Shown here: positions 34,832 to 47,900 of the stretch, in pieces
Position numbering within the stretch: the stretch's first letter is position 1
How the letters are laid out: every line of letters starts with the position of its first letter
DNA from: CAIPAT01 sp041665605
GTDB lineage: Bacteria; Verrucomicrobiota; Lentisphaeria; Victivallales; Victivallaceae
Direction of reading: 5' to 3'
DNA: 64,000 nucleotides
NCBI GenBank assembly: GCA_041665605.1
Contig: JBAYIO010000002.1
Location: 57,841 to 121,840 of the forward strand
Notes under the pieces: generated by a model
Database searches by the model: none
Told to the model about the DNA's origin: nothing
The model's input: the letters and a program-made list of their open reading frames with translations, nothing else
Made by a program: the position numbers and the translations under genes

Positions 34832-34872
34832 AAAAATAAAAAACCTCCCGCAAAACATAATTCCGCGGGAGG
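34832..34872 (-). terminator. Rho-independent terminator of the TIGR03790-like gene
   Basis: On the minus strand CCTCCCGC (34872-34865) pairs with GCGGGAGG (34851-34844), followed by TTTTTTATTTTTA. It sits just after the stop codon at 34896. Confidence 0.9.
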
Positions 34873-34895
34873 CTTTCCGATTTCATTCACAACAG

Positions 34896-37800
34896 TCATT
34901 TTTTGATGATAAAAGCTCTCTCCAGACTGTTGTTCTTTTCGTTAACTTCTGTGACTATGCCCCCGCTGTCAGCAGTCACTTTTACTCTGCATGCGCCGGC
35001 AGTTACGGTGACGTTGTCTAATTTCAACGCGACAACCGCACCCTTTGCCAGATCATCGTAGTGTACAGTGCCGACTTGACTGTTATTGACATAGACCGCC
35101 GCAGTCTGAGCGCCCGCACCTGCAGCAGTGGGCCCGAAACCGACATTGGCAATTTTGAAGTTCACGGTTGTGTTTCCGGGTTTGGTCGACGACAGCGTGA
35201 TTTCTTTTACCGACAGGTCAGGCTTGTTGTCGATCAGGAAAGTGGTGGAGCCAGTATTATTGGTTTCACGCATTTCCGAAACTTTGCCGGTACCGTCCGC
35301 CATTACCATAATGGTATTAGTGCGTCCGACAATTACATATTGCGCATCCAGCAGGAAACTGAGATCCGCACTCACAGCGCCTGCCGCAAGGTCGCCGTGG
35401 GTGACCGAGCCAACCAGTATATTGTTCCAGTAAACATTCGCCACAATAGTTCCGCCATTGGTTTTGACCGTGCCGACATTCCTGATCTGGAATTTTACGG
35501 TCAGCGGTTTGCCGGTCACCGGAGCGGCAGCCAGCCACACCTTGTTCACCACCAGGTCTATTTTGGAGTTGCTCAGCGGCATTTTCTGCGGACCGGTGAC
35601 TGCATCCGGCGGAACGTATGTTCCCTTGCTGATATCCACGCCATTACCGAAATATAAAGTTATATCGTCTTTAAATTCAGTAGTCCGCGTATTGGTCAGG
35701 CTGGCGCCTTTGATGTTTTTAATGCCGTTGACGCCGCAAATCAGCTTGACGCTATAGACAATACCGCTGTCAAAATTACCGGAGATACGCAATGTACCCG
35801 TTCCGGTAACCTTGCCGGCTTCGTCCGGACCGGCCGGCTTAATGAATTCATACTTCGACGGCGTAAATACAGCGCCGGTCTCATCGGTAATTTTTACAGT
35901 ATCCTTATTGACGCTTTCCATCGTCAAATCATTCATGTGCCACGGCAGTCCGGGACTCAATATCGGAATGTCGAGCGTTGCTTTATTTGCAACCTGCGGA
36001 TTGGCAGGCAGCATCGCTTCATTGACTCTGGGTGCGAACGGCGCACACTTCGGCTCAAACACCAGCATGTGGCCGGTATGGCCGCCGCTGCCTTCCGCAG
36101 GATAACCTTTAAACACGCTCAAACGCGCTTCTCCCATGTAAAACCCGTCGAGCAGCATGAACATCATCGGTTCCATCTGCGAGGAGCCGCGGTATCCCAT
36201 GCTGCTGCTCCAGGAACCTTCGCCCGTATAATAAGGATGTCCGGAGCCTGAGAAATATGCATATGGCTGAGGGGCCAGGTATTCCATCGCGTCGTGGCTC
36301 ATGCCGCCGCCCCAGGCACACAGTCCGAATGCCTGGAAGTCTGCGGCATTATTCTGGGACATTCTATAGCCGCCCACTGCATATAGATAGCCATTGCCAT
36401 CCAAGGTTAATCCTTTTACCTGGCTGAATGCGCTGTAGTCGTTTGAAAAGTCTTTCCAAACCGCCCCTGCGCCATCGGTTGAGCTCAAGATTCTCCCCGG
36501 CTCCGACACGGCCATATACAGGGTTTTGCCGTTCGAAGCCGGATCGGCCACAATGTCCCTGACTTTATAGTTGGGAGCAGCGGTTGAAACCGCATTCATC
36601 GTATTAGTATTAATTGTGGTGACCGTACTTGGAGGTGTGGTTTCGACAATGCGTACCAGATAATTCTTCTTCTGGTATGTCGAACCCGGCATTGTATCCA
36701 GCAGATCTTTGGTATAAGTCAGATTGCAGCCGACGCTGGCAATGGCAATTCCGGCGGCCGGCGAAACAAGATGGCGCGGGGTGTCGAGAGTAACAGTGCT
36801 GCCATTTACCGGCAGAGTCACCATTTCCGGAATAACTGTAGCCAGATCTATTGTTTCAACAACCGACTTGGCTGACAGATCATAACGGTAGAGCGTGGTG
36901 CCTTTGCTGACCCAGATCGTATTCGCTGAAGTTTTGGCCATTTTGGGCAGAATCCCTTTGTTATTAACGGCGTCAATCACATAAGGCGTTACAGTTTTGG
37001 CGCTTTTGCTGTACTCAAAAATACTGGTGTCGGCGCCGGCAATCTGCGAAGACACTTTCCTGGTATTGCCATTCGCGCCATTGTAGTAAAATGCAAAATA
37101 TACTTTGTCGCTGTCAAACGGGTCAAGGCAGATATCGGCCATCGCCGCATAATCATTCTGCAACGCCGGAATATCGTTCCAGGTCTTAGCCGTAAAGTCA
37201 TAATACTGAATACCTTTATAATGCGCCACCCACATGTATCTGGAGTTCTTGTCGTAGACCATTTTCATTACCGCATTATTTTTCAGCGGACTGCCGGCAT
37301 CGTTGGCATTGATATAACTGATGATATTGCCGGTGGCGGCGGCGTAAATGGCAATCCCCCCGCCGTAATTGCGCATGGTTTCACGATGCGCATCGTCCGT
37401 GCAGCGCGTATCGAAATTAATGCCGACATCAAACTGATTGGCGCCGGTGCCGCACCATACCTGGCTGTTGACCGGATCATAAGCGGCGCAGGTCGTATGC
37501 CGGAAATCAATGTCACTGCCGTCGGTTTTACGGTAATCGATTTTCGCTTTTGTGGAGATATTCATTTTATACAGGCCGCCGACTCCGGTGTGGGACATAT
37601 AAGCCGCCGGAAATGAACGGTAAACCATCATGATCGAGCCGGGCAGAAAAGTTGCACCGCGGTATATGAACGGATATTCATCAACAAAGTCGGCATCCGC
37701 GTAATAGCTGTTACCCTTGGGCCACGGAAAAAACGAACTCCAGGCAACGTCATTCAGATAGGAAAACATCACATCCTTGCCGACTTTATCAAAAGTTGTC

Positions 37801-38621
37801 TTAATCTGGCCCGCGGCAGGGGTGGCAATATCCACCAGCGTGGTTGTTTTAGTATCAGGATTCCACACGTCAGGCGGAAGCGGATTCGGTGAAACTACTT
37901 CGATATTACCGCGGCTGTTGATCTCATCCGCGAAAGTCTGATCGTAATACGGGGCAAGGGTCAGCAGCTTCATTTTGCCGTTGGCCTGTTTCTTGTATGA
38001 CTCGTAAGCGAGCGCACCGGTGCTGTCAATCATATTTTTGATTGTAATCGCACCGGGACCGTCCAGACGACCGACAATATAGTAGCCGAATTTTGTTTTG
38101 GAAAATTTTTTGTTCAGTTTGTCAGCGTCGTTATTATAATAGAAATAGGGATTGTTGTTGAAAATGTTGTCAAGCTTCGAATCGCTGGCGGCATTCGACA
38201 ACTGATACATCAGGAAAACGTCGAACAGATGATATCCGTCAATCTCGGCGCCGCCCCATTGAAAAGGACCTTTGATTCCGGTGTAGGACCAATACGGAAT
38301 GCCGCGGGTCACTACGATATAATTGATCTTGTCGGTCAGACCATTCTTGATCAGATGATTTTTGATGGTGGACAGCGCCGACAACTCTTCGTCATGACTC
38401 ATTCTGGCGCTGTCAACCCCGGCCTTGACGTTAATGCTGCAGACGTTCGTATCCGGCAGATTGCGCGCCGCTTTGAAGTACGCGCCGATATCCTGGGATT
38501 CGGATGAATTGGAATTTACCACCAGTAATACGTCATTGTAAGACGGCATTGCCAGCGCCGACGTTGCGGCAAGGCACACAGCCATCAACAATACTGTCAT
38601 TCTGCATAATGTTTTTTTCAT
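34896..38621 (-). CDS. Exported TIGR03790-like protein with C-terminal CARDB repeats
   Basis: 1241 residues. Signal peptide to about residue 24 (VLLMAVCLAATSALA). The N-terminal domain, starting with YNDVLLVVNSNSSESQDIGA and containing INYIVVTRGIPY, resembles TIGR03790, a family of large exported proteins of unknown function in PVC and related bacteria. The middle (about 340-780) has repeated strand-turn units with VWCGTG, IWVSKGTTLYRYDL and LYMAVSEPGRIL, suggestive of a beta-propeller. Two CARDB domains close the protein: VKFQIRNVGTVKTNG and VNFKIANVGFGPTAAG, ending EVNEKNNSLERAF. AAGGAG precedes ATG 38621. It lies downstream of the giant surface gene. Confidence 0.8.
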   Translation of the reverse strand: MKKTLCRMTVLLMAVCLAATSALAMPSYNDVLLVVNSNSSESQDIGAYFKAARNLPDTNVCSINVKAGVDSARMSHDEELSALSTIKNHLIKNGLTDKINYIVVTRGIPYWSYTGIKGPFQWGGAEIDGYHLFDVFLMYQLSNAASDSKLDNIFNNNPYFYYNNDADKLNKKFSKTKFGYYIVGRLDGPGAITIKNMIDSTGALAYESYKKQANGKMKLLTLAPYYDQTFADEINSRGNIEVVSPNPLPPDVWNPDTKTTTLVDIATPAAGQIKTTFDKVGKDVMFSYLNDVAWSSFFPWPKGNSYYADADFVDEYPFIYRGATFLPGSIMMVYRSFPAAYMSHTGVGGLYKMNISTKAKIDYRKTDGSDIDFRHTTCAAYDPVNSQVWCGTGANQFDVGINFDTRCTDDAHRETMRNYGGGIAIYAAATGNIISYINANDAGSPLKNNAVMKMVYDKNSRYMWVAHYKGIQYYDFTAKTWNDIPALQNDYAAMADICLDPFDSDKVYFAFYYNGANGNTRKVSSQIAGADTSIFEYSKSAKTVTPYVIDAVNNKGILPKMAKTSANTIWVSKGTTLYRYDLSAKSVVETIDLATVIPEMVTLPVNGSTVTLDTPRHLVSPAAGIAIASVGCNLTYTKDLLDTMPGSTYQKKNYLVRIVETTPPSTVTTINTNTMNAVSTAAPNYKVRDIVADPASNGKTLYMAVSEPGRILSSTDGAGAVWKDFSNDYSAFSQVKGLTLDGNGYLYAVGGYRMSQNNAADFQAFGLCAWGGGMSHDAMEYLAPQPYAYFSGSGHPYYTGEGSWSSSMGYRGSSQMEPMMFMLLDGFYMGEARLSVFKGYPAEGSGGHTGHMLVFEPKCAPFAPRVNEAMLPANPQVANKATLDIPILSPGLPWHMNDLTMESVNKDTVKITDETGAVFTPSKYEFIKPAGPDEAGKVTGTGTLRISGNFDSGIVYSVKLICGVNGIKNIKGASLTNTRTTEFKDDITLYFGNGVDISKGTYVPPDAVTGPQKMPLSNSKIDLVVNKVWLAAAPVTGKPLTVKFQIRNVGTVKTNGGTIVANVYWNNILVGSVTHGDLAAGAVSADLSFLLDAQYVIVGRTNTIMVMADGTGKVSEMRETNNTGSTTFLIDNKPDLSVKEITLSSTKPGNTTVNFKIANVGFGPTAAGAGAQTAAVYVNNSQVGTVHYDDLAKGAVVALKLDNVTVTAGACRVKVTADSGGIVTEVNEKNNSLERAFIIKK

Positions 38622-38792
38622 ACTGACGCCACTCCTTGACTGCCTTTAGAATTTCAATAACAAAATATCAAAAGCTTATACATAATGCTAAACCAGTTTT
38701 TCACAAACTATTATACATCTATATATACGTCTACTTATCACTATAACAAGAAAACACAGTTTTGTCAACATCCTGCAGTGCATTTTGTTAAT
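38622..38792. promoter_or_regulatory. Upstream region of the TIGR03790-like gene
   Basis: A short AT-rich gap that must hold the promoter of the 34896-38621 gene. I could not pick a convincing -35/-10 pair. Confidence 0.3.
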
Positions 38793-38928
38793 AAAAGGCG
38801 GCTGCCGTTAAAGATTAAAAGGCGGCAGACCGCAAAGCCTGCCGTTAAAGATTAAAAGGCGGCAGACCCGCAAAGCCTGCCGTTAAAGATTAAAAGGCGG
38901 CAGACCGCAAAGCCTGCCGTTTAGGATT
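38793..38928 (-). terminator. Triplicated terminator-like hairpin after the giant gene
   Basis: Three tandem copies (starting 38817, 38854, 38892; period 37-38 bp) plus a partial copy at 38793. On the minus strand each unit reads CGGCAGGCTTTGCGGTCTGC CG CC followed by TTTTAATC: stem CGGCAG/CTGCCG with a CTTTGCGG-type loop. Copy 2 has one extra C. It begins seven bases beyond the stop codon of the giant gene. The partial copy lacks the stem's central part. Confidence 0.8.
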
Positions 38929-38934
38929 TTTTTA

Positions 38935-41900
38935 TCAGCTTGCCAGCAGTTTATCGAGCATAATCTCGATTTCAGATTTGAATGCCGGATGCTTTTCATG
39001 CTTGCTGCCGTCAGCGAGTTCCGTAAAGAAATCGTCAAGTTGTCTGTCGATTTCGTCACTGACCGGATTGATTTCTCTTTCCTCCTGCGGCATCCATTCC
39101 GTATTGACCCCGTTTTCGCCGTTCGGAGAGCCGTAAACAGATTCACCGGTGGTTACTGTCAGGAAGTCGTTGGCCACGTCGCCGCCCATGTCGGTGCCGG
39201 TGGCGGGAATGGATACATCCAGCGGATTGCCCAGCGGACTTTCCGAAAGTCGCAACTGCATCATATCGAATGAATATTCCCCTTGAGACGGAGGAACATT
39301 AACCGCAATTGACGGATAGTTGAACCCGGAACTGTTGGCATTATCGTCATTCAACCCTCTGAATTCTCCGGGGAAATGGAAGTCCGTATTCGGAGCTGCA
39401 ACCGTGAACGAGCCGGAGCTGTTCGTTGTAAACTCATTAATGCTGTGCATTACTCCGGATTTGTCAATCGGCACCGCGCTCTGGATTGAACTCCATTGTC
39501 CCTTGTAATTGAAGACATTGGCGTTATCCAGACTGGCAAATCCGGTACCTTGGCCGGCAGGATCCCAGGCCAGGGCCAATTGATAATTAGTGGCTGCATC
39601 GGGCCTGATGATCCAGGTGTATTTGACGGTGTTTTCATTTCCGAAAATAGTCGGAGAAGACGGCGTTCCGAGGCCGGTTACTTTGTTCATGCAGCTTACG
39701 GCGAACCAGGTGGCGCCACTGTTTCCGGTGATCGACACTTCGCTGACATATTGTTCGCTGCCCACCCAGAAGTCGGTCTGGACACCCGTATCAACATGCT
39801 GCCTCAGGAAACCGGTGCCGTTGGTGACGAAGTAATGATCGAATCCGGCGTTAACCACGCCGGCCCATAACTGGACGGTATTGTTGTTGAGCGCGAACTT
39901 GCCGTCGGTGAATTTAAAATCGCCAAACACCGTCATGTTGCCGGAGGACAGTTGAGCGCCCGCGGCATTCCGCAGATCGACGTCAATGAATGACTGGGTT
40001 CCGGTGAGTGACAGCACCTGACGGGTGCCGCTGCCGTCCAGCAGGTTTAAGGACCCGGTGCTCAGCCCGCCGGCCACAGTCAGATTTCCGTAAAGATTCA
40101 TGGTGCGATAAACGAGCGAGGCAAGTTTGCCAACCGTCAGAGAACCGGCGGTCATATCATTGTCGTTGGTGTTATAGTTACCGGCAGCGAGATTCAGGAA
40201 ACTGCCGGAACCCATATTAACCTGATTGAGCGCAACATCTGTTTGCGAAGACAGATTCAAGCGGCCGTCGCCATAGATCCCGTTATTAAAATACATTGAC
40301 TCCGCGGTTATCGAAGCATTTGCTCCGGCAGCCACCGTAACCTGATTATGCATCATGACGGTTCCCGCCGCGGTAATTGTTCCGGCCGGCTGAATACTGC
40401 CGTTGGCGGCATAAATATCCAGATCATTGATGTTGGCAATATTATTTACACTGGCGTTGTTAAACGCATCGATGATAAAGTTCTGACCGCCGGGCTTGCT
40501 GGTTACCGTACTGCCGAATGTTATCGATCCTTCGGTGGAAATAACCGTTACCGTGGAACCGGCGGCGCCGTCCAGGGTTACCGCTTTAATAAATTTGATA
40601 TCGTGCCTGATCTGGAACGAATGACTTGTCTGGGTATCGGCGTTCAGGGTAACCGGGCCGTTGGCCACTAAATACGCATTGTCAAAAATCGTATTATCGA
40701 AGATTACCTGCTTCGCGCCGGACAGCCACATGGTGCCTTGTATGCCGGCATCATCGCCAAGCGCGATATTCTGCGCGGTGACAGTGCCGCTGGTGCTGAA
40801 TTCAATCACGCCGGCCGGATGCACATTCAAATCACTAATCATAAAGTGATTCGCGGTATTTCCGGCAAGATTGTCAAGCAAAACGTTCTGGTTCTGGGTA
40901 TTGAATACTAGTGTCGAGTTGTCATTTACGGTTACGACATTAACGCCGGCGGCAAAATCGATCGTAACGGAACCGGAATTTATCGTACTGACCCCGTCAC
41001 CGATGCCGGTGTTAACCGTGGTGATCGTGGAGCCGGTCGCAGTGAATGTTCCGGCATTAATGACTGATGTATCAAGTTCGGCAGCCGCGGAGAACAAATT
41101 CAGATTGCCTGAAGCTGTCAGAGTGCTGACGGCCAGATTCGCGGAACCGGACAATGAGATGTTTTTGCTGGTAATGCTGCCGCCGGCCGCAGTCAGGCTG
41201 CCATTGATAGTTACATCATTGCCGCCGCCGGTGATTGCTCCGGAATTAAGGTTTACGTTGCTGGCGACCAGATCACCGCCGGATTTCGCGGACAGATTCA
41301 GCGTGGAGTTGTCTATCGAGAGATTATTCCCGACAGTTAATATAGCGGCGCTGGTCTTGATGCCGCCGCCTGCAAGCTCCAGATTGTAATAATCCAGACT
41401 GCGGACAGTCTGATTACCATTGTAGCTGTATCTCACGGTGGTATTATTTACCGGCTGCAAGGCAATGGATACGTTGCTGATCGAACTGTCTGCCGTTGCA
41501 ATGTCAAGGGTGCCGTTGCCGGAAACAGCCAGTGAGGTGTTCTGTGTCGTGGCGGAGGTCACGATGCCGGCAATGACCATGAATGCGCTGTCTTTGACCA
41601 CAACGTCCTGAACAACAAATGTCGCTCCGGAATTCACAGTCAGTTTATTGTTAAAATTGACTTCAACGGAAGATTTTGTTCCGACGGTCCAGGTAGTGCC
41701 TGCAAGCACCTGTCCGTCCAGGCTCAGGGCCGATTGACCTATAGTATAAATCGCATCGGCAATATCAAAGCCCTGTGCGGAACCTGACCATGTCCAATTA
41801 TAGGTCTTAGTAACATCATCGCTGATGCTCGCATTGAAATAAATATGCTGAAAACTCTTTTCGTAGGCTCCGATGGTCGGGCCGTCCGGCAAGGTTCCGG

Positions 41901-44900
41901 TACTGCGGATAATTCCGCGCTGGTCGATGACGATGCCGCTGACAACCACGCCCTGTCCGATCGCCAGACTGGTGTTGCTGATCCACAGCGTCTGAGTCGG
42001 GCCGCCGTTGTTTTCAAGCGTCGTGCTCAGCCCCAGTGCGCTGTAAGGATTATTGGGATCGCCCAACTGGTGCACACTGGGGTCTGCAAAGAAGTCCGGC
42101 TTATTGTTCGCGCCGATGATGCTGTAGGTAATCGCGCCTGCGGAAACCCTGTTGTTCGCATAGTAATCATCGCGGGATAAGACTTGGTTATACAGCGAAT
42201 AGTTCTGCGCTATAATTGAATCAATCATATTGAGCTTTCCGGTGAACTGATAAACCCCGGCGCCGTTGCTGACGCCGCTTGCCAGCGACTGGTTGTTGGC
42301 AATCGTCGTATACACCAGCGACAGCGAATCGGTACCGATGAAGTATACCCCGCCGCCATAGGAACCGGCAGAGTTGCCGGAGACGGTGGAATTGACCAGA
42401 TCCAGTTCCTGGACGCTGCCGTAAATGCCGCCGCCGTAACGGCTTGCCGTATTGTTGGAGATGGTGCTGTTTTCGATGTCGTTGACTGCCGCGTTATTCA
42501 GATACAGGCCGCCGCCGTCGCCGGACGTCGCCGCATTGCTGTCTACCGTGGAGAAATACATGTTCAACTGGCTGCCGACCAGACCGACGCCGCCGCCGAA
42601 TGAAGCGGTGTTGTCGTGAATATCAGCGCCGACCACGATTGCCGGAGAGGTACCGGTACCGTCCCAGACCATTTTCTGGCCCAGATTGATTACCGAGTTG
42701 TTGCCGTAGATGCCGCCGCCGACCATCGCGGTGTTGTTCGATATCTCGATAAAACGATAATTGCCGGCAACGATATCACCGGTTGCATTCAGCGTGCCGG
42801 CATTGATGAAAATACCGCCGCCGTTACCCATTGCCGTATTGTCGTAAATCGTTGTTCCGCGGTCCAGAGCAAGCGTGGCGCCGGTCACATACACGCCGCC
42901 GCCGTCGGTCGCGGCCATGCTGGTCCTGACCGTTACGCCGGACAGCCGGACATTTTCATTGGAGAAAACCGCGCCGCCCTGACCGCTGCCCAGCCCGGAC
43001 GGAGCGCCGGTGCCGTTGAGGATATGCTGATCACCGGTGGAGCCGATGACATTTTCGCTCAGCACCCACTGTCCCCCGACTTTCTGGTAGACGTCCCCGC
43101 CGCTGGTTGGAGTCCTGCCGGTGGCATCGGCGGTCATTACATAAATATCGCCGTTGTTCCAGAAAGTGCCTTTCGGCAGGCTCTTTTCAGCCACTGACGG
43201 CGAGGTCGTGCCGCTGTAAACCTTTTGCGTATTTACGCTGACCAGGGTTTCAATGAGGTTCCAATTGCCGGCAAAGTCTCTCTGATAGAGTTTCCCGTCA
43301 TCGGTATTGACATAATAGTCGCCGCTCTTATCCGCGCCGGAGACCGGAGCGCCGCTGCCGGCGTACACATTGGAGTTATAAGTTTGTTCTATGGTGAGGC
43401 TCGAATTGACCTGCGACCATTTGTTGGCCGTAGTGTCGAAAGTATAGATTTTTCCGGTCGAGACATCGACATAATTACTGCCGGAGACGGTGGTCGCCGA
43501 CGTCGGTGCGCCGACGCCCTGGGCAAGACTGCCGGTCACGCCGACATTGCCGACCTGAATCCAGCCGGTCTGGGATCTCAGATAGAGATTGCCGGTGCTG
43601 ACGTCGATATAATAATCATTTTTCAGGGTTCCGGCGTAAGCGTTCTGCAGCGTCAGATCCCGGAGGGTGACATCCACCAGGGCGGTGCTGAACGAATCAA
43701 TCATGAATACGCGGTCGCTGTTGCTGCCGTCTACCGTGATCGGGGAAATACCGGCCGCGGTCGTGATCGTGATCCCGGTGCCGATACGGATTGCGCCGTA
43801 AACCAGATTGACGCTGCTGGCGGTTCCGGAGGTGGAACCAATGCCGCTGGCGCTCAGAACCCACTTCCCGGAAACTTTATTGTAAAGAGTTCCGCCGCTG
43901 GTATGGCTGTCGGCATCGGCAACCGTAACGTAAATATCGCCGTTCTTGCCGATACTGGCTTGCGGCACACCCGTGCCGCTGTAAACGGTCTGCGTTTTTG
44001 CGCTGGTCAGGGTTTCAACCACGACCCAGGTGACCGGATTGCTCTTCTGATAGAGCTTGCCGTCAACGGTATTGACATAATAGTTCCCGACGTTATAGGC
44101 GCTGCCGGACGGAACGCCGCTGCCGGCATAGACTGCGGTGGAGCCAATGACGTTGGTGCTCAGAACCCACGTTCCGGAAACATTATTGTAAACATCGCCG
44201 CCGGTGGTGTTGATACTGCCGTCGGCAACCGTGACGTAAACATCGCCATTTTTGCCATCAATGCCTTGCGGCGCGGTCTTACCGCTATAAACGGTCTGCG
44301 TTTTTGCGCTGATCAGGGTTTCAATCAAAACCCAGGCGCCGGTACTGGTTTTCTGGTAGAGCTTGCCGTCAGCGGTATTGAGATAATAGTTCCCGGTGCT
44401 GTATACATCGCCGACAACTTTTCCATCAACCACGGTGGTCGGGCTGACATCACCGGAATAAACGGCAGGATGAATCGTGACCGTTCCGGCGTCAGCCAGG
44501 AACGCGGCGGCGCGAAGGCTTGCCAGCCAGCCGTACTGATTTTTAGTAAAGTCGTATTTGACGTCGCTGGTGACCGCGATCGGGTCGGCAGTCGTCGTGA
44601 CCGTGACCTTGGTGATCAGTTCATAGGAACCGATGGTCGTGCGGTGATCCCAGTAGAGATCGGTCGCGGCGCGCTGGTCATCGGCGGGAGCTCCTGATTC
44701 GGTCCCGCTGCCGATAGCCACGCTGCCGGCATCGACGCGGAAGCTCATGGTCTTGCCGCCCAGATACGCCAGCGTGTTGGACAAATTCAGATTGGTGACA
44801 TTGCCGCTCGTATCGCCGATAATATTATTGTAAGGCGCGGTCTCCAGGAAAGTATAAGCGCCGCGGAAATTGCCCACAATATTATTGTTTGCGGTAATAT

Positions 44901-47900
44901 TATTTTTTACGCTGTTTTCCGTATAGACGTCATGATACTGCTGGAAGCTGCCGGTGATCTGGTTCTGGGCAATGATATTATTGACCAGCGTTATGCTGCC
45001 GCTGCCGGTGATATAGACCGCGCTGCCGCGATTAGTCAAAGAATCAGGAATCTTTTCGCCGGGCGCGACATCGGCGGGAACAGTATTGCGGACAATGGTG
45101 TTGTTGTACGCATAGAGATTGCCGCCGGCAATATAAATCGCCGCGCCGGAGCTGCTGGATGTACCGTTCAGCGTATTGCCGGTAATCGTATTATTGGTAA
45201 GCGTGATGGTGCCGCTGGCGTTGTAAATCGCTCCGCCGAGCCCCAAAGCCGTACCGCCAAGATCAGGATCATAAGCAAATCCCTGCGCTGTATTGTTGTT
45301 TATCAGCGAACGGTTGATTGTCACCGTGCCGCCGTCATTATAGAGCGCACCGCCCAGGGCGTCATAATTCGCACCGTCATAATGTGTATGGATTACCGCC
45401 AGGTTACTGGTCAGAGTGGAATCATTGATCGTCAATACGGCGCCGGTGCTGTTATAAATCGCCCCGCCCAGACCGGCGTAACTGCCGCCGATTATGCCGT
45501 CAGCGTTCGCTTCGGAATTCTTGATCAATATGTTGTTAAGCGTCAATGTGCCGGCGTTGTAAATGGCTCCGCCCGCCCCGCCGGTGCCGGCATCGTAAGC
45601 GGTGAGAACGCCGTAGGCTTTGCCGTTGATCAGCGTCAAGTTGCTGATTACCGCCGTAACCTGATTCAAATCTTCGCTGGTCCGGAAGATGCGGGACGCA
45701 CCATCGCCGCTGACGGTGATCCGGGACGCATTGTCCTGGGCCAGATAAGCGACCGTATCCACAGTGTAATTATTCCACGCTTCGGGGGTGATGCTGATCA
45801 GAATATCTTTTTTCAGGATAATATCACCAGATACCAGATGTATCGTATTATCCCCGCCCGCCGTAAAGACTGTGCCCGAGAACTTAACATAGCGGTTGAC
45901 GTCAACCATGCTCAATGACACGTCATCCGGATTATAACTGTCAATCCAATAGGTGGCTTCGCGCAGATTTATGCCGCCGTTCAGCAGCGCCGCGTCAAAT
46001 CTGGTATTCGCCACATTCGGATCGGAATAAACCACGTTGAACATCCGGCCGGAATCGTCAGCCTTGCTGGTTACCGTCATGTAGAACAGCGGCTCAAAAG
46101 CGCCGACGCTCGGCGCGGGCGGAGTGACCCCGTTCGTAACCGTTTTCTTCCCGGATTCATCGACAACGACCTGCTGCCAGGTTTTGGCGGTGGTGTCGTA
46201 CTGGTAATAAGTATAAATTGTCTGGCCGTTTTTATCCAGGCTTATCGTGATGCCGGTGCGCAGATTGCCGCGCTGGTCGTAGCCGACATTGGGGTCGGCC
46301 TGACCGGTACGCGTGAAACCGGTGCCAACTCCATTTTTCACTCCGGTGTAATAGCCGTAAGCTATGCTTGCGCTGCTCAGCAGCGCATACGTCCTGGTGC
46401 GGTAGTTAGCCTGATACTGGAGCGAATCCAGATAGAGATGAGTGCTGATGGCATAGGCATAAGAGGAATCATAACCGACAATATTATGATTGCCGTCAAT
46501 CGCCCCGGCCACTACAATGATGCCGTTGTCATCTTTGTTATAAATATCGCCTTTGTTACTGCCGGCCAGCCATGACGCATTGACGTAATTATAGTAATTG
46601 GCCAGGATATTGTAGCTGCTGGCGCCGGATGCCATGCTCACGTTTGCCAGAATAATATCATGATTGACCCCGTCAAAATAGCCATCAACAATACTGTTTT
46701 TGATCGACAGTTTAGAAACCGGCGCCCCAGGCGCATCGCTGCCCATCTGCAGCGTCGCAGCCGAACTGCCGTAATTGTTCACCAGCGTACAGAAATTAAT
46801 GCTCAATGTACCCTGCGCGAGATAAATGCCGCCGACTTGGGCCGAATGAAAATCTCCACTATTATCAAAAAAGTATCCGTTTTGGGCCACAGTTACGTTT
46901 TCCAGGGACAACGTGCCCTTCGTCATATAGATCCCGGTACTTCCGGAATTATTGACGCTGCTGGTTTTAATGGTAACCACCGGCGTGACCGTACTGTCGC
47001 TGTCGATGTAGATGCCTTCCGCATAATACGAGTTATGCACTTCAACATCCGTCAAGTTCACCGTGGCGCAGTTGTACATATAAATCCCGGCGCCATGATT
47101 TTGGCCAAGCTCAACATATTTAGCCTTATTGTCGGAAATTGTGGTGTAATTCAACGATACGGTTTGGACATTGTCCAAATACAGACCGCCGCCCCGAGCA
47201 TTGCTATAATCGCCGGAATCATAATTATAACCGGCATTGTTATTTTCGATATAGGACGCGGAGTTGGTGGACAGCATTTGCGCATTTTGCATATAAATGC
47301 CGCCGCCGTTCTCTCCCGCGCTATTATTGGAAACATAGCAATTGAACAACAGCGCCAACTGGTTGCCGTTCTGGAAATAAATGCCGCCGCCGCTGCCGCC
47401 GGCAGTATTGCTTTCAACATAAATGTAATGCCCCAGTTGGAGGTTATTGGAATTGACGAAGTAAATGCCGCCGCCGTCGCCAAAGGCTTTGCTGCTTTCC
47501 ACCAGCACCCCGGAATATATATCGCCTTCAATGCCGGTAATCGTGAGGTTGCCGGAATTAGTGAAGTAAATCCCGCCGCCGCCGCCCAGCGAATAATTTA
47601 AGCTGACGGATGTACGAAAATGACTGGCGTTGTAGATATAGTCGGGGTTGTCGTGACCGATAATATTCAAGTCGCCATAATTCGCGGCATAAATGCCGCC
47701 GCCTGCAATATATGCGTTATTGTTGGCGATTATAAAGTCCTGAAGGGTGGAACTGCCGCTCGTGCCGGACAGCATCAATGCGCCGCCGGTGCCGGAACTG
47801 TTGTCGGTCATGTAGAAATACTGCATGCTGCTGGAGCCTTGCAGCACAACCGCCCCGCCGTTGGACCAGGCGGTATTGTCCACAAACTGAACCATGAAAT

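Noticed and set aside
43225..44697. 490-codon plus-strand frame opposite the giant gene (and similar ones of 200-390 codons at 46.7, 47.6, 51.8, 52.9, 58.7 kb and elsewhere)
   Set aside because: Antisense shadows caused by the biased codon usage and repeats of the giant gene. They show only I/A/G/D-rich repeats mirroring it and no family motif.
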